NCBI RefSeq assembly: GCF_014638355.1 | Contig: NZ_BMFK01000004.1 | Location: 1-64,000, forward strand | DNA from: Priestia taiwanensis | GTDB lineage: Bacteria; Bacillota; Bacilli; Bacillales; Bacillaceae_G | Reading direction: 5' to 3' | DNA: 64,000 nucleotides | Shown here: positions 42,097 through 51,678 of the stretch, in pieces | Numbering within the stretch: position 1 is the first letter of the stretch | Layout: each line of letters opens with the position of its first letter | Position numbers and translations under genes: made by a program | The notes under the pieces: model-generated | Told to the model about the DNA's origin: nothing | The model's database searches: none | The model's input: the letters and a program-made list of their open reading frames with translations, nothing else

Positions 42097-43164
42097 ATGA
42101 GAAACCTTGTTATTCTTGGAGGAGGATACGGCGGACTACGAATGGTCCAACGCCTACTTTCACAGAACCTACCTGAACATGTCCAAATCACGCTTATTGA
42201 TAAGAATCCATATCATTGTTTGAAAACAGAATACTATGCGCTTGTTGCAGGAACTATTTCCGAGCAACATATTCGTGTTGCCTTCCCAGAAGACCCACGT
42301 CTTGTGAAGAAATACGCAGTAATAGAAAAAATTGAACTAGCAACGAAAAGTATTCATTTAGAAAACGGTGAAACGATTGCATATGATGATTTGGTTATTG
42401 GACTAGGATGTGAAGACAAGTATCATAATGTAGAGGGCGCGCGTGAATATACGTACAGCGTTCAATCAATTGATAAAGTACGCCGTGCATACGAGCAAGT
42501 AAACAATCTACCAGCACACTCAACCGTTAGTATTGTTGGAGCCGGGCTAAGTGGTGTCGAGGTAGCAAGTGAACTGAAGGAAAGTCGACCTGATTTAAAC
42601 ATCTTACTATTTGATCGTGGGGATCGAATCTTACCGATGTATCCAGAGAAATTAAGCTATTACGTAGAAGAATGGTTCCATACACACGATATCAAAATTA
42701 TTCGTCATTCTAACATTACGAAAGTAGAACCAAATCTTCTTTATAATCATGATGAACCAATTGCAAGTGATGCAATTATTTGGACTGCAGGTATTCAGGC
42801 CAATGAACTTGTACGAAATTTAGATGCAGAACATGATAAGAGTGGGCGTCTTATCATTACAAAACATCACCACCTTCCAGGTGACGAAGATGTGTATGCA
42901 TTAGGTGATTGTGCAAGTTTACCACATGCCCCTTCTGCCCAATTAGCAGAAGGCCAAGCTGAGCAAATCGTATCTATCTTATTTAAGAAATGGAATAACG
43001 AACTACTTCCTGAAACAATGCCTGCTATTAAATTAAAAGGTGTATTAGGCTCATTAGGAAAGAAACATGGCTTCGGCTTATTAGCAGATCGTCCTTTACT
43101 TGGACGTGTTCCACGGTTACTGAAATCAGGAATATTGTGGATGTATAAGTATCATAGGGGTTAA
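42097..43164 (+). CDS. yutJ: NDH-2-like FAD oxidoreductase, YutJ
   Basis: 355 residues. FAD motif LVILGGGYGGLRMV, NAD motif VSIVGAGLSGVEVASEL, second FAD motif YALGDCAS. Similar in plan to YumB but about 50 residues shorter, without the C-terminal membrane anchor. Electron acceptor unknown. AAGGGG before ATG. Confidence 0.9.
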   Translation: MRNLVILGGGYGGLRMVQRLLSQNLPEHVQITLIDKNPYHCLKTEYYALVAGTISEQHIRVAFPEDPRLVKKYAVIEKIELATKSIHLENGETIAYDDLVIGLGCEDKYHNVEGAREYTYSVQSIDKVRRAYEQVNNLPAHSTVSIVGAGLSGVEVASELKESRPDLNILLFDRGDRILPMYPEKLSYYVEEWFHTHDIKIIRHSNITKVEPNLLYNHDEPIASDAIIWTAGIQANELVRNLDAEHDKSGRLIITKHHHLPGDEDVYALGDCASLPHAPSAQLAEGQAEQIVSILFKKWNNELLPETMPAIKLKGVLGSLGKKHGFGLLADRPLLGRVPRLLKSGILWMYKYHRG

Positions 43165-43167
43165 AAA

Positions 43168-43195
43168 AAAACGGAAGCAAATGCTTCCGTTTTTT
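43168..43195. terminator. Bidirectional terminator
   Basis: AACGGAAGCA/TGCTTCCGTT stem between yutJ and yuzD, with A- and T-runs. Confidence 0.9.
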
Positions 43196-43508
43196 AATTT
43201 TGTAGTTTTTCTATTTCTTCGTATACATCTTTCAGGCGAGGATTACCTTCTCCAACAATTGTTCCGTTCACAACAATGACTGGATAAAATAAATCTTCGT
43301 CCATCACACGCGCTGCGAAATCCTGGCGTTCTACTGATTCATTCCCTACATTGAAAATATCAACATACACGAATGAAATCGCATGCCCCTCATACTTACG
43401 GTCTATAGCCGCTTGTAACCATTCAAATGTTTCTGTTGAAGAGGGCATCCCAACACAGCTTGGACATGTTGTTTCTGCACCGTATACGACAAGTTCAATT
43501 TTGTTCAC
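43194..43508 (-). CDS. yuzD: Thioredoxin-fold protein YuzD (DUF1462)
   Basis: 104 residues. Starts NKIELVVYGAETTCPSCVGMPSS with a CPSC pair at the helix start, thioredoxin-like; ends VVNGTIVGEGNPRLKDVYEEI. GTG start chosen 7 nt after AAGGGGG. Divergent from the NifU-type gene. Confidence 0.88.
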   Translation of the reverse strand: MNKIELVVYGAETTCPSCVGMPSSTETFEWLQAAIDRKYEGHAISFVYVDIFNVGNESVERQDFAARVMDEDLFYPVIVVNGTIVGEGNPRLKDVYEEIEKLQN

Positions 43509-43670
43509 ATTTTTTCCCCCTTGTATACGAAGGAACACTTCCACACTAAGGAAATTCATCTATCCCTATACTTTATGAGTGTTGAATATATTCCTTCTAT
43601 GAATAAATTGCATAATGGATTTTTCTCTTTAAACCGATTATAATAAATGAAGAGAAAGGAGTCGATTATT

Positions 43671-43898
43671 ATGACTATGCATGAACAAGTAGCAGAAGTA
43701 TTAGATAAATTACGTCCATTCTTATTACGTGACGGCGGTGACGTAGAATTAGTGGATATCGAAGATGGTATCGTTAAATTACGTCTTTTAGGTGCTTGCG
43801 GTAGCTGCCCAAGTTCTACAATTACATTAAAAGCTGGTATCGAACGCGCTTTACTTGAAGAAGTTCCTGGCGTTGTAGAAGTAGAGCAAGTATTCTAA
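43671..43898 (+). CDS. yutI: NifU C-terminal domain Fe-S scaffold, YutI
   Basis: 75 residues consisting only of the NfuA/NifU-C domain: [18 protein letters not shown] and [19 protein letters not shown] with the cluster-binding CxxC. Donates [4Fe-4S] clusters. AAAGGAG before ATG. Confidence 0.93.
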   Translation: MTMHEQVAEVLDKLRPFLLRDGGDVELVDIEDGIVKLRLLGACGSCPSSTITLKAGIERALLEEVPGVVEVEQVF

Positions 43899-43915
43899 TT
43901 CGACACGTATGTTAA

Positions 43916-43945
43916 ACTCCTATCGGATGATAGGAGTTTTTTTGT
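43916..43945 (+). terminator. Terminator of yutI
   Basis: ACTCCTATC/GATAGGAGT stem with T8. Confidence 0.9.
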
Positions 43946-43948
43946 ACA

Positions 43949-43975
43949 CAAAAACCCCTTTGAGATGAAAAGGGG
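43949..43975 (-). terminator. Terminator of lacI-type gene
   Basis: CCCCTTT/AAAGGGG stem with a T-run on the minus strand. Confidence 0.8.
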
Positions 43976-43982
43976 CCTTCTG

Positions 43983-44993
43983 TTAACACGTCTGTCTCAC
44001 AATTAACTTTGTCGGTACAATCACACTTTTTGGTGCGGTATCTGGTACCTCAATACGATCAATCACACACTTCGCTGCTTCGTAGCCAAGTTGATAAATA
44101 TGCACGTCAATTGTTGTTAGAGGTGGACTTGCGATTTCGGATAAAATAGAGTTATTAAAACTTACGACAGAAATATCCTCTGGCACTTTTAGATTTTCTT
44201 CACGTAGTGCACTTAACACACCTAAAGCCATCACATCATCTGTTACAACAATAGCAGATGGCAATGTTTCACATGCAAGCAGTTCTTCAACTGCCTGTTT
44301 CCCACCTTCTTGGACAAACTCCATGTGCTTAATATACGCTTCCTCTATTGTTAAATCATTCAACTTTAATGCATCCGTAAATCCAGCTAAACGATCTTTC
44401 GTTACGAGTAAATCTTTGCTACCACCTACGAATGCAATACGCGTATGACCAAGTGACAACAAGTAATCTGTTACTTCCCTTGTCGCTTTGTAATTATCAT
44501 TATCTATGTACGTAATATTCTCCATCTCATTCGATGGTTTTCCAATTAAGACGAACGGAAAATTATTTTGTAGTAAATATTGAATAATTGAATCATCTTG
44601 TCGCGAGTATAACACGACAATTCCATCTACTCGCTTTCCTTGCACCATCTTTACAACATCACGAAAAATCTCTTCTTCCGTTTCTCCTGTTGTCATATAT
44701 AACGAATAATCTTTCACATGTGCAAACGTACTAATCCCACGAATTACTTCTGGGAAGAACGGATTTAAGAACGTCTTATTGGCAGAACTCGGCATCACAA
44801 GACCAATGGCCTGTGTCGATTGATTCGCTAAGCTCCTTGCATTGAAGTTCGGATGATATCCTAGTTCATCCATCACTTTGCGGATACGTTTCTTCGTCTT
44901 TTCACTAATGCTTGGACTATTCGCAATGACGCGTGATACAGTAGATGGCGCGACATTAGCTATTTTTGCCACATCTTTAATTGTAACAGCCAA
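43983..44993 (-). CDS. LacI-family transcriptional regulator
   Basis: 336 residues. N-terminal LacI HTH with hinge (VTIKDVAKIANVAPSTVSRVI; ARSLANQSTQAIGLVMP) and a periplasmic-binding-protein-like effector domain. MalR/CcpA-like in plan. TTG start chosen with AGGTGG 8 nt upstream. No sugar-catabolic operon lies next to it, so its targets are elsewhere. Confidence 0.9.
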   Translation of the reverse strand: MAVTIKDVAKIANVAPSTVSRVIANSPSISEKTKKRIRKVMDELGYHPNFNARSLANQSTQAIGLVMPSSANKTFLNPFFPEVIRGISTFAHVKDYSLYMTTGETEEEIFRDVVKMVQGKRVDGIVVLYSRQDDSIIQYLLQNNFPFVLIGKPSNEMENITYIDNDNYKATREVTDYLLSLGHTRIAFVGGSKDLLVTKDRLAGFTDALKLNDLTIEEAYIKHMEFVQEGGKQAVEELLACETLPSAIVVTDDVMALGVLSALREENLKVPEDISVVSFNNSILSEIASPPLTTIDVHIYQLGYEAAKCVIDRIEVPDTAPKSVIVPTKLIVRQTC

Positions 44994-45120
44994 ATCACAA
45001 ACCACCTTTCTTCTCTTTCAGTTGCTACTCTTTATTATTTTCACACAATCTGTATATTCTGTATACCATTTAGTCCATGAAAAAAGAAAAATAACCTTAT
45101 ACTATATAAGGTTATCTTCC

Positions 45121-46113
45121 TTATAACCACTCTACTTTTCGAATATTCAACTTGCCAATTGGCAGCTGAATCATGTCATAAAATCCCCCTAAAAAACGTT
45201 GATGATCTGCTGCACTATCGACAATCTTCTGTAACTTCCGCTCTCGCAGTGCTTTTTTTCCTTCATCCTCTACTGAATAATATCCTTCTACTTCTTCAAA
45301 ATAATGAAGGGGAAACAACAACCTTGCATACATTAAGCGCCATGCGAATGAAGAGAGTGGCATCACTTGTTCATACTCATTTAGAAAGCGAATAATTTCC
45401 GTTGATTCCTTGTTCGTAAACAAAGCAGAACGAACCCATTCAGCAATATCACGTCCTGGATGATCGTATACCCATTGAAATGGTACTTTCACCCGCTGAT
45501 ACTCATTCATTGTATGACACGCATATTTTTGGTAACAGACAGTCGCACCGTCAAATGCCTTTGGTTGGTCATCTAATTCTGTGTCTACAATATACTGGAT
45601 AGCGTTTTCTGTTAAACCAAGAAAATAAGGAAAACTAGATACAAACAACATATCAAACGAATCATTCGGATGGTTAATTACTTTCGATTGCCAGAAGCGC
45701 TCTAATTGTTCTAATCGTGTCTCCCATAGCGTCTTCCATTGTCCAATTCGATTTAATTGTTCTACCTTCTCAGAAAAATGTTTACCACGATAATGAAAGT
45801 ATGCGAGCTCTCTTCCTTCGCCTTCCCATTGTCGCGTACCATGACGATTACACTTTACTAAAATGTAATCTTTTCCTTGTATCTTACTAACATAATAACC
45901 GTGTACATTTGGTACAAACGTTGTTACCATCATATCGCCTTGCGCAATCATATAGTCGCCTAATTTCTTGATTTCGGTTAATTCCTCTTCCTTTCTTCCT
46001 AGGAGAGGAACAAGAATATATACTTTATTTCGGATCCAGAACCCTTCATATATACCCATACGGATAAGCTCTGCCGCATGTAGCCCATAATTAGAATAGA
46101 TCTCGTTAATCAT
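45121..46113 (-). CDS. yutH: Spore coat-associated kinase-fold protein YutH
   Basis: 330 residues, CotS/YutH-like aminoglycoside-phosphotransferase-fold protein (YSNYGLHAAELIRMG; HHPGRDIAEWVR-like DHPGRDIAEWVRSA replaces the usual catalytic loop). Expected in the spore coat. Monocistronic. Confidence 0.85.
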   Translation of the reverse strand: MINEIYSNYGLHAAELIRMGIYEGFWIRNKVYILVPLLGRKEEELTEIKKLGDYMIAQGDMMVTTFVPNVHGYYVSKIQGKDYILVKCNRHGTRQWEGEGRELAYFHYRGKHFSEKVEQLNRIGQWKTLWETRLEQLERFWQSKVINHPNDSFDMLFVSSFPYFLGLTENAIQYIVDTELDDQPKAFDGATVCYQKYACHTMNEYQRVKVPFQWVYDHPGRDIAEWVRSALFTNKESTEIIRFLNEYEQVMPLSSFAWRLMYARLLFPLHYFEEVEGYYSVEDEGKKALRERKLQKIVDSAADHQRFLGGFYDMIQLPIGKLNIRKVEWL

Positions 46114-46282
46114 CAGCCTCGCCTACTCTTTTTGTACTCATTATATGAAAAATTTTTTGTAACATGATGAAAAACTGTGCAGGATGAATTTATATATGTT
46201 TTACTAGAAAGGAGGAGTTTTTCACTCACATATTCTCATTTGTAACGTATAAAATATTAAAAAAGAAAAACAGGTGATAATA

Positions 46283-46783
46283 ATGGACGCACAAAATAAA
46301 CAAAGCAAATTAGGAGAAACAGCATTACAGCTTTTAACTGAAAGAGGCGTATCAATTAACGATATTGCAGAATTAGTATTCTTCCTTCAAGAGAAGTATC
46401 ATCCTAACTTACAAATGGATGAATGTCGCCATAACGTTCTACGTGTCTTATCAAAGCGCGAAGTACAGAACGCGGTTGTAACAGGAATTCAATTGGATAT
46501 TCTTGCAGAAAAAGGACTCCTAGATGCACCTTTACAAGATATTATCAAAACAGACGAAGGGTTATACGGAATCGATGAAATCATTGCGCTTTCTATTGTT
46601 AACGTGTATGGCTCAATTGGTTTCACAAACTTCGGATACATCGACAAGTTAAAGCCAGGTATTTTAGCCAAATTAAACGACAAATCATCTGGTGCGTGTC
46701 ACACATTCTTAGACGACATTGTTGGAGCTATCGCAGCAGCTGCCTCTAGCCGTCTGGCACACCGTGCAGCAAACGAAGCGTAA
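46283..46783 (+). CDS. yutG: Phosphatidylglycerophosphatase A-like protein YutG
   Basis: 166 residues. Conserved PgpA-type helices: LLTERGVSINDIAELVFFLQ, then SGACHTFLDDIVGAIAAAASSRLAH. Shorter than membrane PgpA and without clear transmembrane segments. AGGTG before the ATG. Confidence 0.85.
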   Translation: MDAQNKQSKLGETALQLLTERGVSINDIAELVFFLQEKYHPNLQMDECRHNVLRVLSKREVQNAVVTGIQLDILAEKGLLDAPLQDIIKTDEGLYGIDEIIALSIVNVYGSIGFTNFGYIDKLKPGILAKLNDKSSGACHTFLDDIVGAIAAAASSRLAHRAANEA

Positions 46784-46795
46784 ATCTATAGAAGC

Positions 46796-46840
46796 AAAAA
46801 GGAGTTGTATGTCAATTGATGACATACAACTCCTTTTTTA
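46796..46840. terminator. Bidirectional terminator
   Basis: AAAAAGGAGTTGTATGTCA with its exact complement (19-bp stem) between yutG and ogt. Confidence 0.92.
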
Positions 46841-46881
46841 TTTGTTCTGCTAAGATATTTCGGCAGCTTCAATCTTCTTTC

Positions 46882-47355
46882 CTAGCTTAAATATCCTTCT
46901 AGTTTTAATAAATATTCTTTGCGCCATAAACCACCTTCATAGCCAACAAGTTTACCACTTTTGCCAATAACACGATGACACGGAACGATAATGGCAATTG
47001 GATTTCGGCTATTTGCTCCTCCAATTGCACGGACTGCTTTTTCATTCCCTATTTTCTGAGCGATATCCAAATAACTAACGATTTCTCCATATGGAATTGT
47101 CTCCAATGCTTTCCAAACTTGCTGTTGAAATACGGTACCTGATGACTGGATAAGTGGAATGGTAAATGTTTGTCTGCTTCCCTTAAAGTACTCATCAAGC
47201 TGCGTAATACACTGGGCCACAGCTTCACTTTCTCCTACTGGCTGATGCTCTTCCTCCTCATCCATAAAACGTACAACTTCAACGCCCTTTTCATCGCCAA
47301 CTACTTCAAGCCAGCCAATTGGTGTTTCATAATACATGCGTGAACAATTATCCAT
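46882..47355 (-). CDS. ogt: Methylated-DNA--protein-cysteine methyltransferase
   Basis: 157 residues. Active-site motif IVPCHRVIG with the alkyl-accepting cysteine, arginine finger RAIGGANSRNP and HTH (VWKALETIPYGE). Directly reverses O6-alkylguanine. ATG chosen 6 nt after GGAGG. Close behind yutF on the same strand. Confidence 0.93.
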   Translation of the reverse strand: MDNCSRMYYETPIGWLEVVGDEKGVEVVRFMDEEEEHQPVGESEAVAQCITQLDEYFKGSRQTFTIPLIQSSGTVFQQQVWKALETIPYGEIVSYLDIAQKIGNEKAVRAIGGANSRNPIAIIVPCHRVIGKSGKLVGYEGGLWRKEYLLKLEGYLS

Positions 47356-47379
47356 ATTCATCCTCCAATTAGTTACAAC

Positions 47380-48150
47380 CTACATCGAAGGGATCCATTC
47401 TTCCAATGAATGAACGACATGCGTCGGTTGTACATTATATCCTGTTAACGTCTCTACCGTCGTGACACCTGTATGCACGAGTAACGTATCCATACCTGCA
47501 TTCATACCTGCTAAAATATCTGTATCATAGTTATCACCGACCATTAATGTATCTTCTTTCGTCGTACCAAGTACTTTTAATGCTTGTTCCATAATAATTG
47601 ATTCTGGTTTTCCGATAAATGTTGGCTGAACAAGCGTTGAAACAGTAATAACTGACGTTAACGATCCATTTCCTGGCAATAACCCACGCTCTGTCGGAAT
47701 TGCAATATCTGCATTTGTTGATAAGAATGTCGCACCGTTACGTACAGCTAAGCACGCCCTCGCTAGCTTCTCATACGTAATATCACGATCAATACCCATT
47801 ACAACATGAGTTGGATTCGCTTCTGTGAGATCAAAGCCTTTCTCTGTTAAAGCATGATGTAGACCTTCTTCACCAATAACATATACACGTGCATCTTGTT
47901 GCTGCTCATATATATAATTAGCTGTTGCTATACTTGTTGTAAATACTTGCTCTGGTGTAGCTTGAATATCAAACTGCATTAACTTTTCTGCTACTTGCTC
48001 TGGTCTTCTCGAGGAATTATTTGTCACGAATAGGTAAGGGATGTTACGCTCATGTAGTGCTCGGACGAAGTGGCTTGCTGCTTCGATTCTTTCTTCTCCA
48101 CGATACATCGTACCGTCTAAGTCAATTAAGTATCCTTTGTATTGTTTCAT
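47380..48150 (-). CDS. yutF: HAD-superfamily phosphatase YutF (NagD type)
   Basis: 256 residues. DLDGTMYRG nucleophile motif, FVTNNSSR motif II, and VGDNYDTDILAG motif IV with a C2-type cap, all complete. Sugar- or nucleotide-phosphate phosphatase. Same operon as ogt. Confidence 0.92.
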   Translation of the reverse strand: MKQYKGYLIDLDGTMYRGEERIEAASHFVRALHERNIPYLFVTNNSSRRPEQVAEKLMQFDIQATPEQVFTTSIATANYIYEQQQDARVYVIGEEGLHHALTEKGFDLTEANPTHVVMGIDRDITYEKLARACLAVRNGATFLSTNADIAIPTERGLLPGNGSLTSVITVSTLVQPTFIGKPESIIMEQALKVLGTTKEDTLMVGDNYDTDILAGMNAGMDTLLVHTGVTTVETLTGYNVQPTHVVHSLEEWIPSM

Positions 48151-48216
48151 CTGTCTAACGTCCTTTCTTCTAAAAACATAACTACCCTTTTTAGCTTAAC
48201 CCTTTTTTTGCAAATA

Positions 48217-48250
48217 GAAAAGCCCACCTGGCATTTATCCACGTGGACTT
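48217..48250 (-). terminator. Terminator of yutE
   Basis: GTCCACGTGG pairs with CCAGGTGGGC on the minus strand, with a T4 tail. Confidence 0.7.
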
Positions 48251-48255
48251 TTTCT

Positions 48256-48693
48256 TTATGGCTTAAAAGCAGAGACAGGTCCCAATTCTTTCTCTAAATA
48301 ACGGCGAATATCTGCTGGAAATGCGTCTAATGTCTCATACTCTCTCTTATAGACTTCTTCTACTAATTCATGCGAAATAGCAACGTATTCTTGCACTAAC
48401 ATTTTACGGAGCCCAATAACATGTTTAAGCGCTTCCGCCCCTTTGCATGTAATTACTTTCTCATCTTCTAAAATATCGATAATATCTTCATAACTTCCGG
48501 GATCACGCATAATGAACCCGTCAATCATCATATTCCCAACATCCAAAATACTCTCAATACTAATATGAACAATTCTTTCTAACGCTAAGTTATATAACGG
48601 CTCACGATTCCACTCATACGTCGTAAACGTAACGACCATCTTCTCTAGGGTTTGCAACGTTGCTTCTATCTTTTCTCGATCAACAAAGTACAT
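48256..48693 (-). CDS. yutE: HepT-like DUF86 protein YutE
   Basis: 145 residues, all-helical HEPN fold. The HEPN RNase motif is normally R-x4-6-H; here the motif reads GLRKMLVQEYVAI, with Gln where the His is expected, and no MNT antitoxin gene lies alongside. Probably not an active toxin. ATG chosen after GGGGG. Confidence 0.8.
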   Translation of the reverse strand: MYFVDREKIEATLQTLEKMVVTFTTYEWNREPLYNLALERIVHISIESILDVGNMMIDGFIMRDPGSYEDIIDILEDEKVITCKGAEALKHVIGLRKMLVQEYVAISHELVEEVYKREYETLDAFPADIRRYLEKELGPVSAFKP

Positions 48694-48849
48694 CTTCTTC
48701 CATCCCCCAACTTGTAAACGTTTCATTCTTGCTTCTCCTCTTTATTGTACGGTTTCCCTTGTAAAAAATCGACCAATATTGTTTTGCTCGGCACTATTTC
48801 TTTGTTATAGTATAAAAGGTACTTAATTACGTATTGGAGGAGAAGTATA

Positions 48850-49821
48850 GTGGATCGCGAATTGGCATTAGAGATTGTACGTGTTACCGAAGCTGCTGCA
48901 TTAGCTTCAGCACAATGGATGGGCAGAGGTAAAAAAAATGAAGCAGATGGCGCTGCAACAAAAGCAATGCGCACAATGTTTGATTCTATTAACATGGACG
49001 GCATTGTTGTAATTGGCGAAGGCGAATTAGACGAAGCACCTATGTTATACATTGGGGAAAAACTAGGAACTGGATACGGTCCTAAAGTAGATGTTGCTGT
49101 TGATCCATTAGAAGGGACAAACATCGTCGCAAAAGGTCATCCAAATGCAATGGCAATTATCGCTGTTGCAGATAAAGGAACATTACTTCATGCTCCTGAT
49201 ATGTATATGGAGAAAATTGCAGTTGGGAAAAATGCCGCTGGCAAAATTTCATTAGATGATCCAATTGAGAAAACAATTGATATTGTCGCAGAAGCGAACA
49301 ACAAGCGAGTTCATGATCTTACTGTTATTATCCAAGAGCGTCCTCGTCATGACGAGCTAGTAGAACGCATCCGCGCAAAAGGCGCTCGCGTGAAATTCTT
49401 CGGTGATGGTGATGTTGCTGCCGCAATTGCTACAGCATTACCACAAACAGGTGTTGATTTATTCATTGGTACTGGTGGTGCACCAGAAGGGGTCATTTCT
49501 GCCGCTGCACTAAAGAGCTTAGGCGGAGATATGCAAGCACGCCTTGTTCCAATGAATGAAGAAGAAGAAACTCGTTGCCGACAAATGGGATTAGAAAATC
49601 CCCGTCAACTCCTTCGCCTAGAAGACCTTGTTAAAGGTGATGATGCTATCTTTGCTGCAACAGGTGTATCATCTGGCGAGTTATTAGAAGGGGTAACATT
49701 CCTTGGCGGTGGTGTTGCAGAAACACACTCTATTATCATGCGCTCGAAAACAAGAACAGTACGTTACATAAAGGCTCATCATCATTTAGATCATAAGCCT
49801 AATTTACAAATGGACTTATAG
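48850..49821 (+). CDS. glpX: Fructose-1,6-bisphosphatase class II (GlpX)
   Basis: 323 residues, Li+-sensitive phosphatase fold. [15 protein letters not shown] and [12 protein letters not shown] carry the metal-binding Glu/Asp, [14 protein letters not shown] and the [12 protein letters not shown] loop follow. Gluconeogenesis. GTG start with GGAGGAG upstream. A DUF3055 gene follows closely. Confidence 0.95.
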   Translation: MDRELALEIVRVTEAAALASAQWMGRGKKNEADGAATKAMRTMFDSINMDGIVVIGEGELDEAPMLYIGEKLGTGYGPKVDVAVDPLEGTNIVAKGHPNAMAIIAVADKGTLLHAPDMYMEKIAVGKNAAGKISLDDPIEKTIDIVAEANNKRVHDLTVIIQERPRHDELVERIRAKGARVKFFGDGDVAAAIATALPQTGVDLFIGTGGAPEGVISAAALKSLGGDMQARLVPMNEEEETRCRQMGLENPRQLLRLEDLVKGDDAIFAATGVSSGELLEGVTFLGGGVAETHSIIMRSKTRTVRYIKAHHHLDHKPNLQMDL

Positions 49822-49851
49822 AAATTCCACAGAAATAAGGGAGGATTATCC

Positions 49852-50118
49852 ATGTCAGAACGCTTTTACTTATATGATCAAACATCTGATACAAAAACAC
49901 GTTTTATAAGTTTCATGGGCGAAGAACAACGTCATGATTTTGCACTTCTTTATTCAGATCAATATTATGGCAAAACAGTTGTACTAGATATTCAGCGTAA
50001 TCGCTTTGCTATTATTGGGCACGATGACTTAAATGAACCTGGTTACATCGAATATGCATTCCAAGTAGATGAAGCAGTTGCAGAAGAAATGACAGACTTT
50101 TTACGTGAAGTAATTTAA
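49852..50118 (+). CDS. DUF3055 protein
   Basis: 88 residues. FYLYDQTSDTKTRFISFM start and VAEEMTDFLREVI end are typical of DUF3055. Function unknown. GGGAGG before the ATG; 30 bp after glpX, probably same transcript. Terminator follows. Confidence 0.82.
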   Translation: MSERFYLYDQTSDTKTRFISFMGEEQRHDFALLYSDQYYGKTVVLDIQRNRFAIIGHDDLNEPGYIEYAFQVDEAVAEEMTDFLREVI

Positions 50119-50130
50119 TTAATAAAACGA

Positions 50131-50160
50131 CAAAAGGATAGCTATTTAGCTATCCTTTTG
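50131..50160. terminator. Bidirectional terminator
   Basis: CAAAAGGATAGCTA/TAGCTATCCTTTTG stem between DUF3055 gene and yutD. Confidence 0.9.
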
Positions 50161-50448
50161 GTTTTTATTCTCGACATTCTTTACTTTCTTTACAACGAAA
50201 TAGGGACATCCAAAGTTACAGAATTCATATAAATACTCCGATAACGTACTAATCTTTGTATCATGAGAGGCACGTTGGTTACCGTCCTCAAAAAATCCAC
50301 GTAAACGTAACTGGCTGTATCCCCAATCCCCGACAATATAATCATATTTATTTAAAATCTCTGCATAACGCGCTTTAAACGCCTCTTCATTAAAACCTTC
50401 TCTATAATCCCTTACCAATTCGTACGATACATTATTAATCGTAATCAT
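50146..50448 (-). CDS. yutD: YutD-family protein (DUF1027)
   Basis: 100 residues. ITINNVSYELVRDYREGFNE start, KYDYIVGDWGYSQLRLRGFF and CNFGCPYFVVKK are conserved family blocks. Essential or near-essential of unknown function in some Bacilli. AGAGGTG before the chosen ATG. Confidence 0.88.
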   Translation of the reverse strand: MITINNVSYELVRDYREGFNEEAFKARYAEILNKYDYIVGDWGYSQLRLRGFFEDGNQRASHDTKISTLSEYLYEFCNFGCPYFVVKKVKNVENKNQKDS

Positions 50449-50534
50449 CTTCTCACCTCTGCTTACTTCCATTAACGACCATTTTCTTAAGATTATCATA
50501 AACAATGCAATCTAACAAATTGAAAATACGAAAA

Positions 50535-50573
50535 AACATCCCCCATTTGCCAGACAGGAAAAAGAGGGATGTT
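50535..50573 (-). terminator. Terminator of lipA
   Basis: AACATCCC/GGGATGTT stem with a long loop and T-run on the minus strand. Confidence 0.65.
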
Positions 50574-50577
50574 ATCA

Positions 50578-51489
50578 TTAATTTGCTTGGTCTTGCTTTA
50601 CTTGATCTAATCGCTCTTTCGCTGATACAACTTGCTCATCTGCGTGGTAAGAAGAACGTACAAGTGGGCCAGATTCACAGTGGCTAAATCCTTTGCTTAG
50701 CGCAATTTCTTTAAACTCTGCAAATTCTTCTGGCGTGTAATATTTCTCAACAGCTAAATGTTTCTTCGTTGGCTGTAAATATTGACCAATTGTCATAATA
50801 TCTACGTTGTTTGCACGTAAATCATCCATTGTTTCAATAATTTCTTCACGTGTTTCACCAAGACCAATCATTAAGCTTGATTTCGTTGGAATTTTTGAAT
50901 TCATTTCTTTTCCGCGACGTAAGAATTCTAATGAACGCTCATATGTTGCTTTTGCACGTACACGGTCTGACAAGCGACGTACTGTCTCAATATTGTGGTT
51001 TAAGATATCTGGCTTCGCATCTAATAAAATTTGTAGATTCTCTTCTACACCACCCATATCAGAAGGAAGAACTTCTACTGATGTGAATGGACTCTTACGG
51101 CGAATTGCACGAACTGTTTCAGCGAATACATATGCACCGCCGTCTTTTAAATCATCACGTGCTACAGCTGTGATAACAACGTGCTTTAAATTCATCATCG
51201 CTACAGAATCTGCTACGCGTTCTGGTTCTGCTAAATCAAGCTCTGTCGGCAAACCAGTCTTAACAGCACAGAAGCGACAAGCACGTGTACAAATATCACC
51301 TAAAATCATAAATGTTGCTGTTCTACGAACAGCCCAGCACTCATGGATATTTGGACATTTCGCTTCTTCACAAACGGTGTGAAGCTCTTTACCACGCATC
51401 ATTTTTTTTAAATCTTTGTAATTGTCATTTGTACGCAGTTTAATTTTTAACCATTCTGGTTTACGCATTGTGTTTGTATTTTTTTTCAC
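50578..51489 (-). CDS. lipA: Lipoyl synthase
   Basis: About 303 residues, radical-SAM enzyme. Two clusters: [13 protein letters not shown] (auxiliary) and [10 protein letters not shown] (CxxxCxxC SAM cluster), and the terminal RSSYHADE serine ligand. Inserts sulfur into octanoyl-protein. GTG start chosen 8 nt after GGAG. Confidence 0.96.
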   Translation of the reverse strand: MKKNTNTMRKPEWLKIKLRTNDNYKDLKKMMRGKELHTVCEEAKCPNIHECWAVRRTATFMILGDICTRACRFCAVKTGLPTELDLAEPERVADSVAMMNLKHVVITAVARDDLKDGGAYVFAETVRAIRRKSPFTSVEVLPSDMGGVEENLQILLDAKPDILNHNIETVRRLSDRVRAKATYERSLEFLRRGKEMNSKIPTKSSLMIGLGETREEIIETMDDLRANNVDIMTIGQYLQPTKKHLAVEKYYTPEEFAEFKEIALSKGFSHCESGPLVRSSYHADEQVVSAKERLDQVKQDQAN

Positions 51490-51678
51490 TATCATCACTC
51501 CGAAATTTACTTGAAAAAGTTATCTCCCTCAAATGTAACATATTTTACATACCAGAAACAAAGAAAATGTTTTTTTTTCTAATTTCCAAATTTTTATCCT
51601 TATGATTGTACCTAGAAATCACACACTATGTTATAGAAATATAATCATTCACTGATGAAAGAAGGGAGGTCTCTATCA

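Noticed and set aside
48256-48693. HepT/MNT toxin-antitoxin system
   Set aside because: No nucleotidyltransferase partner and the HEPN histidine is replaced.
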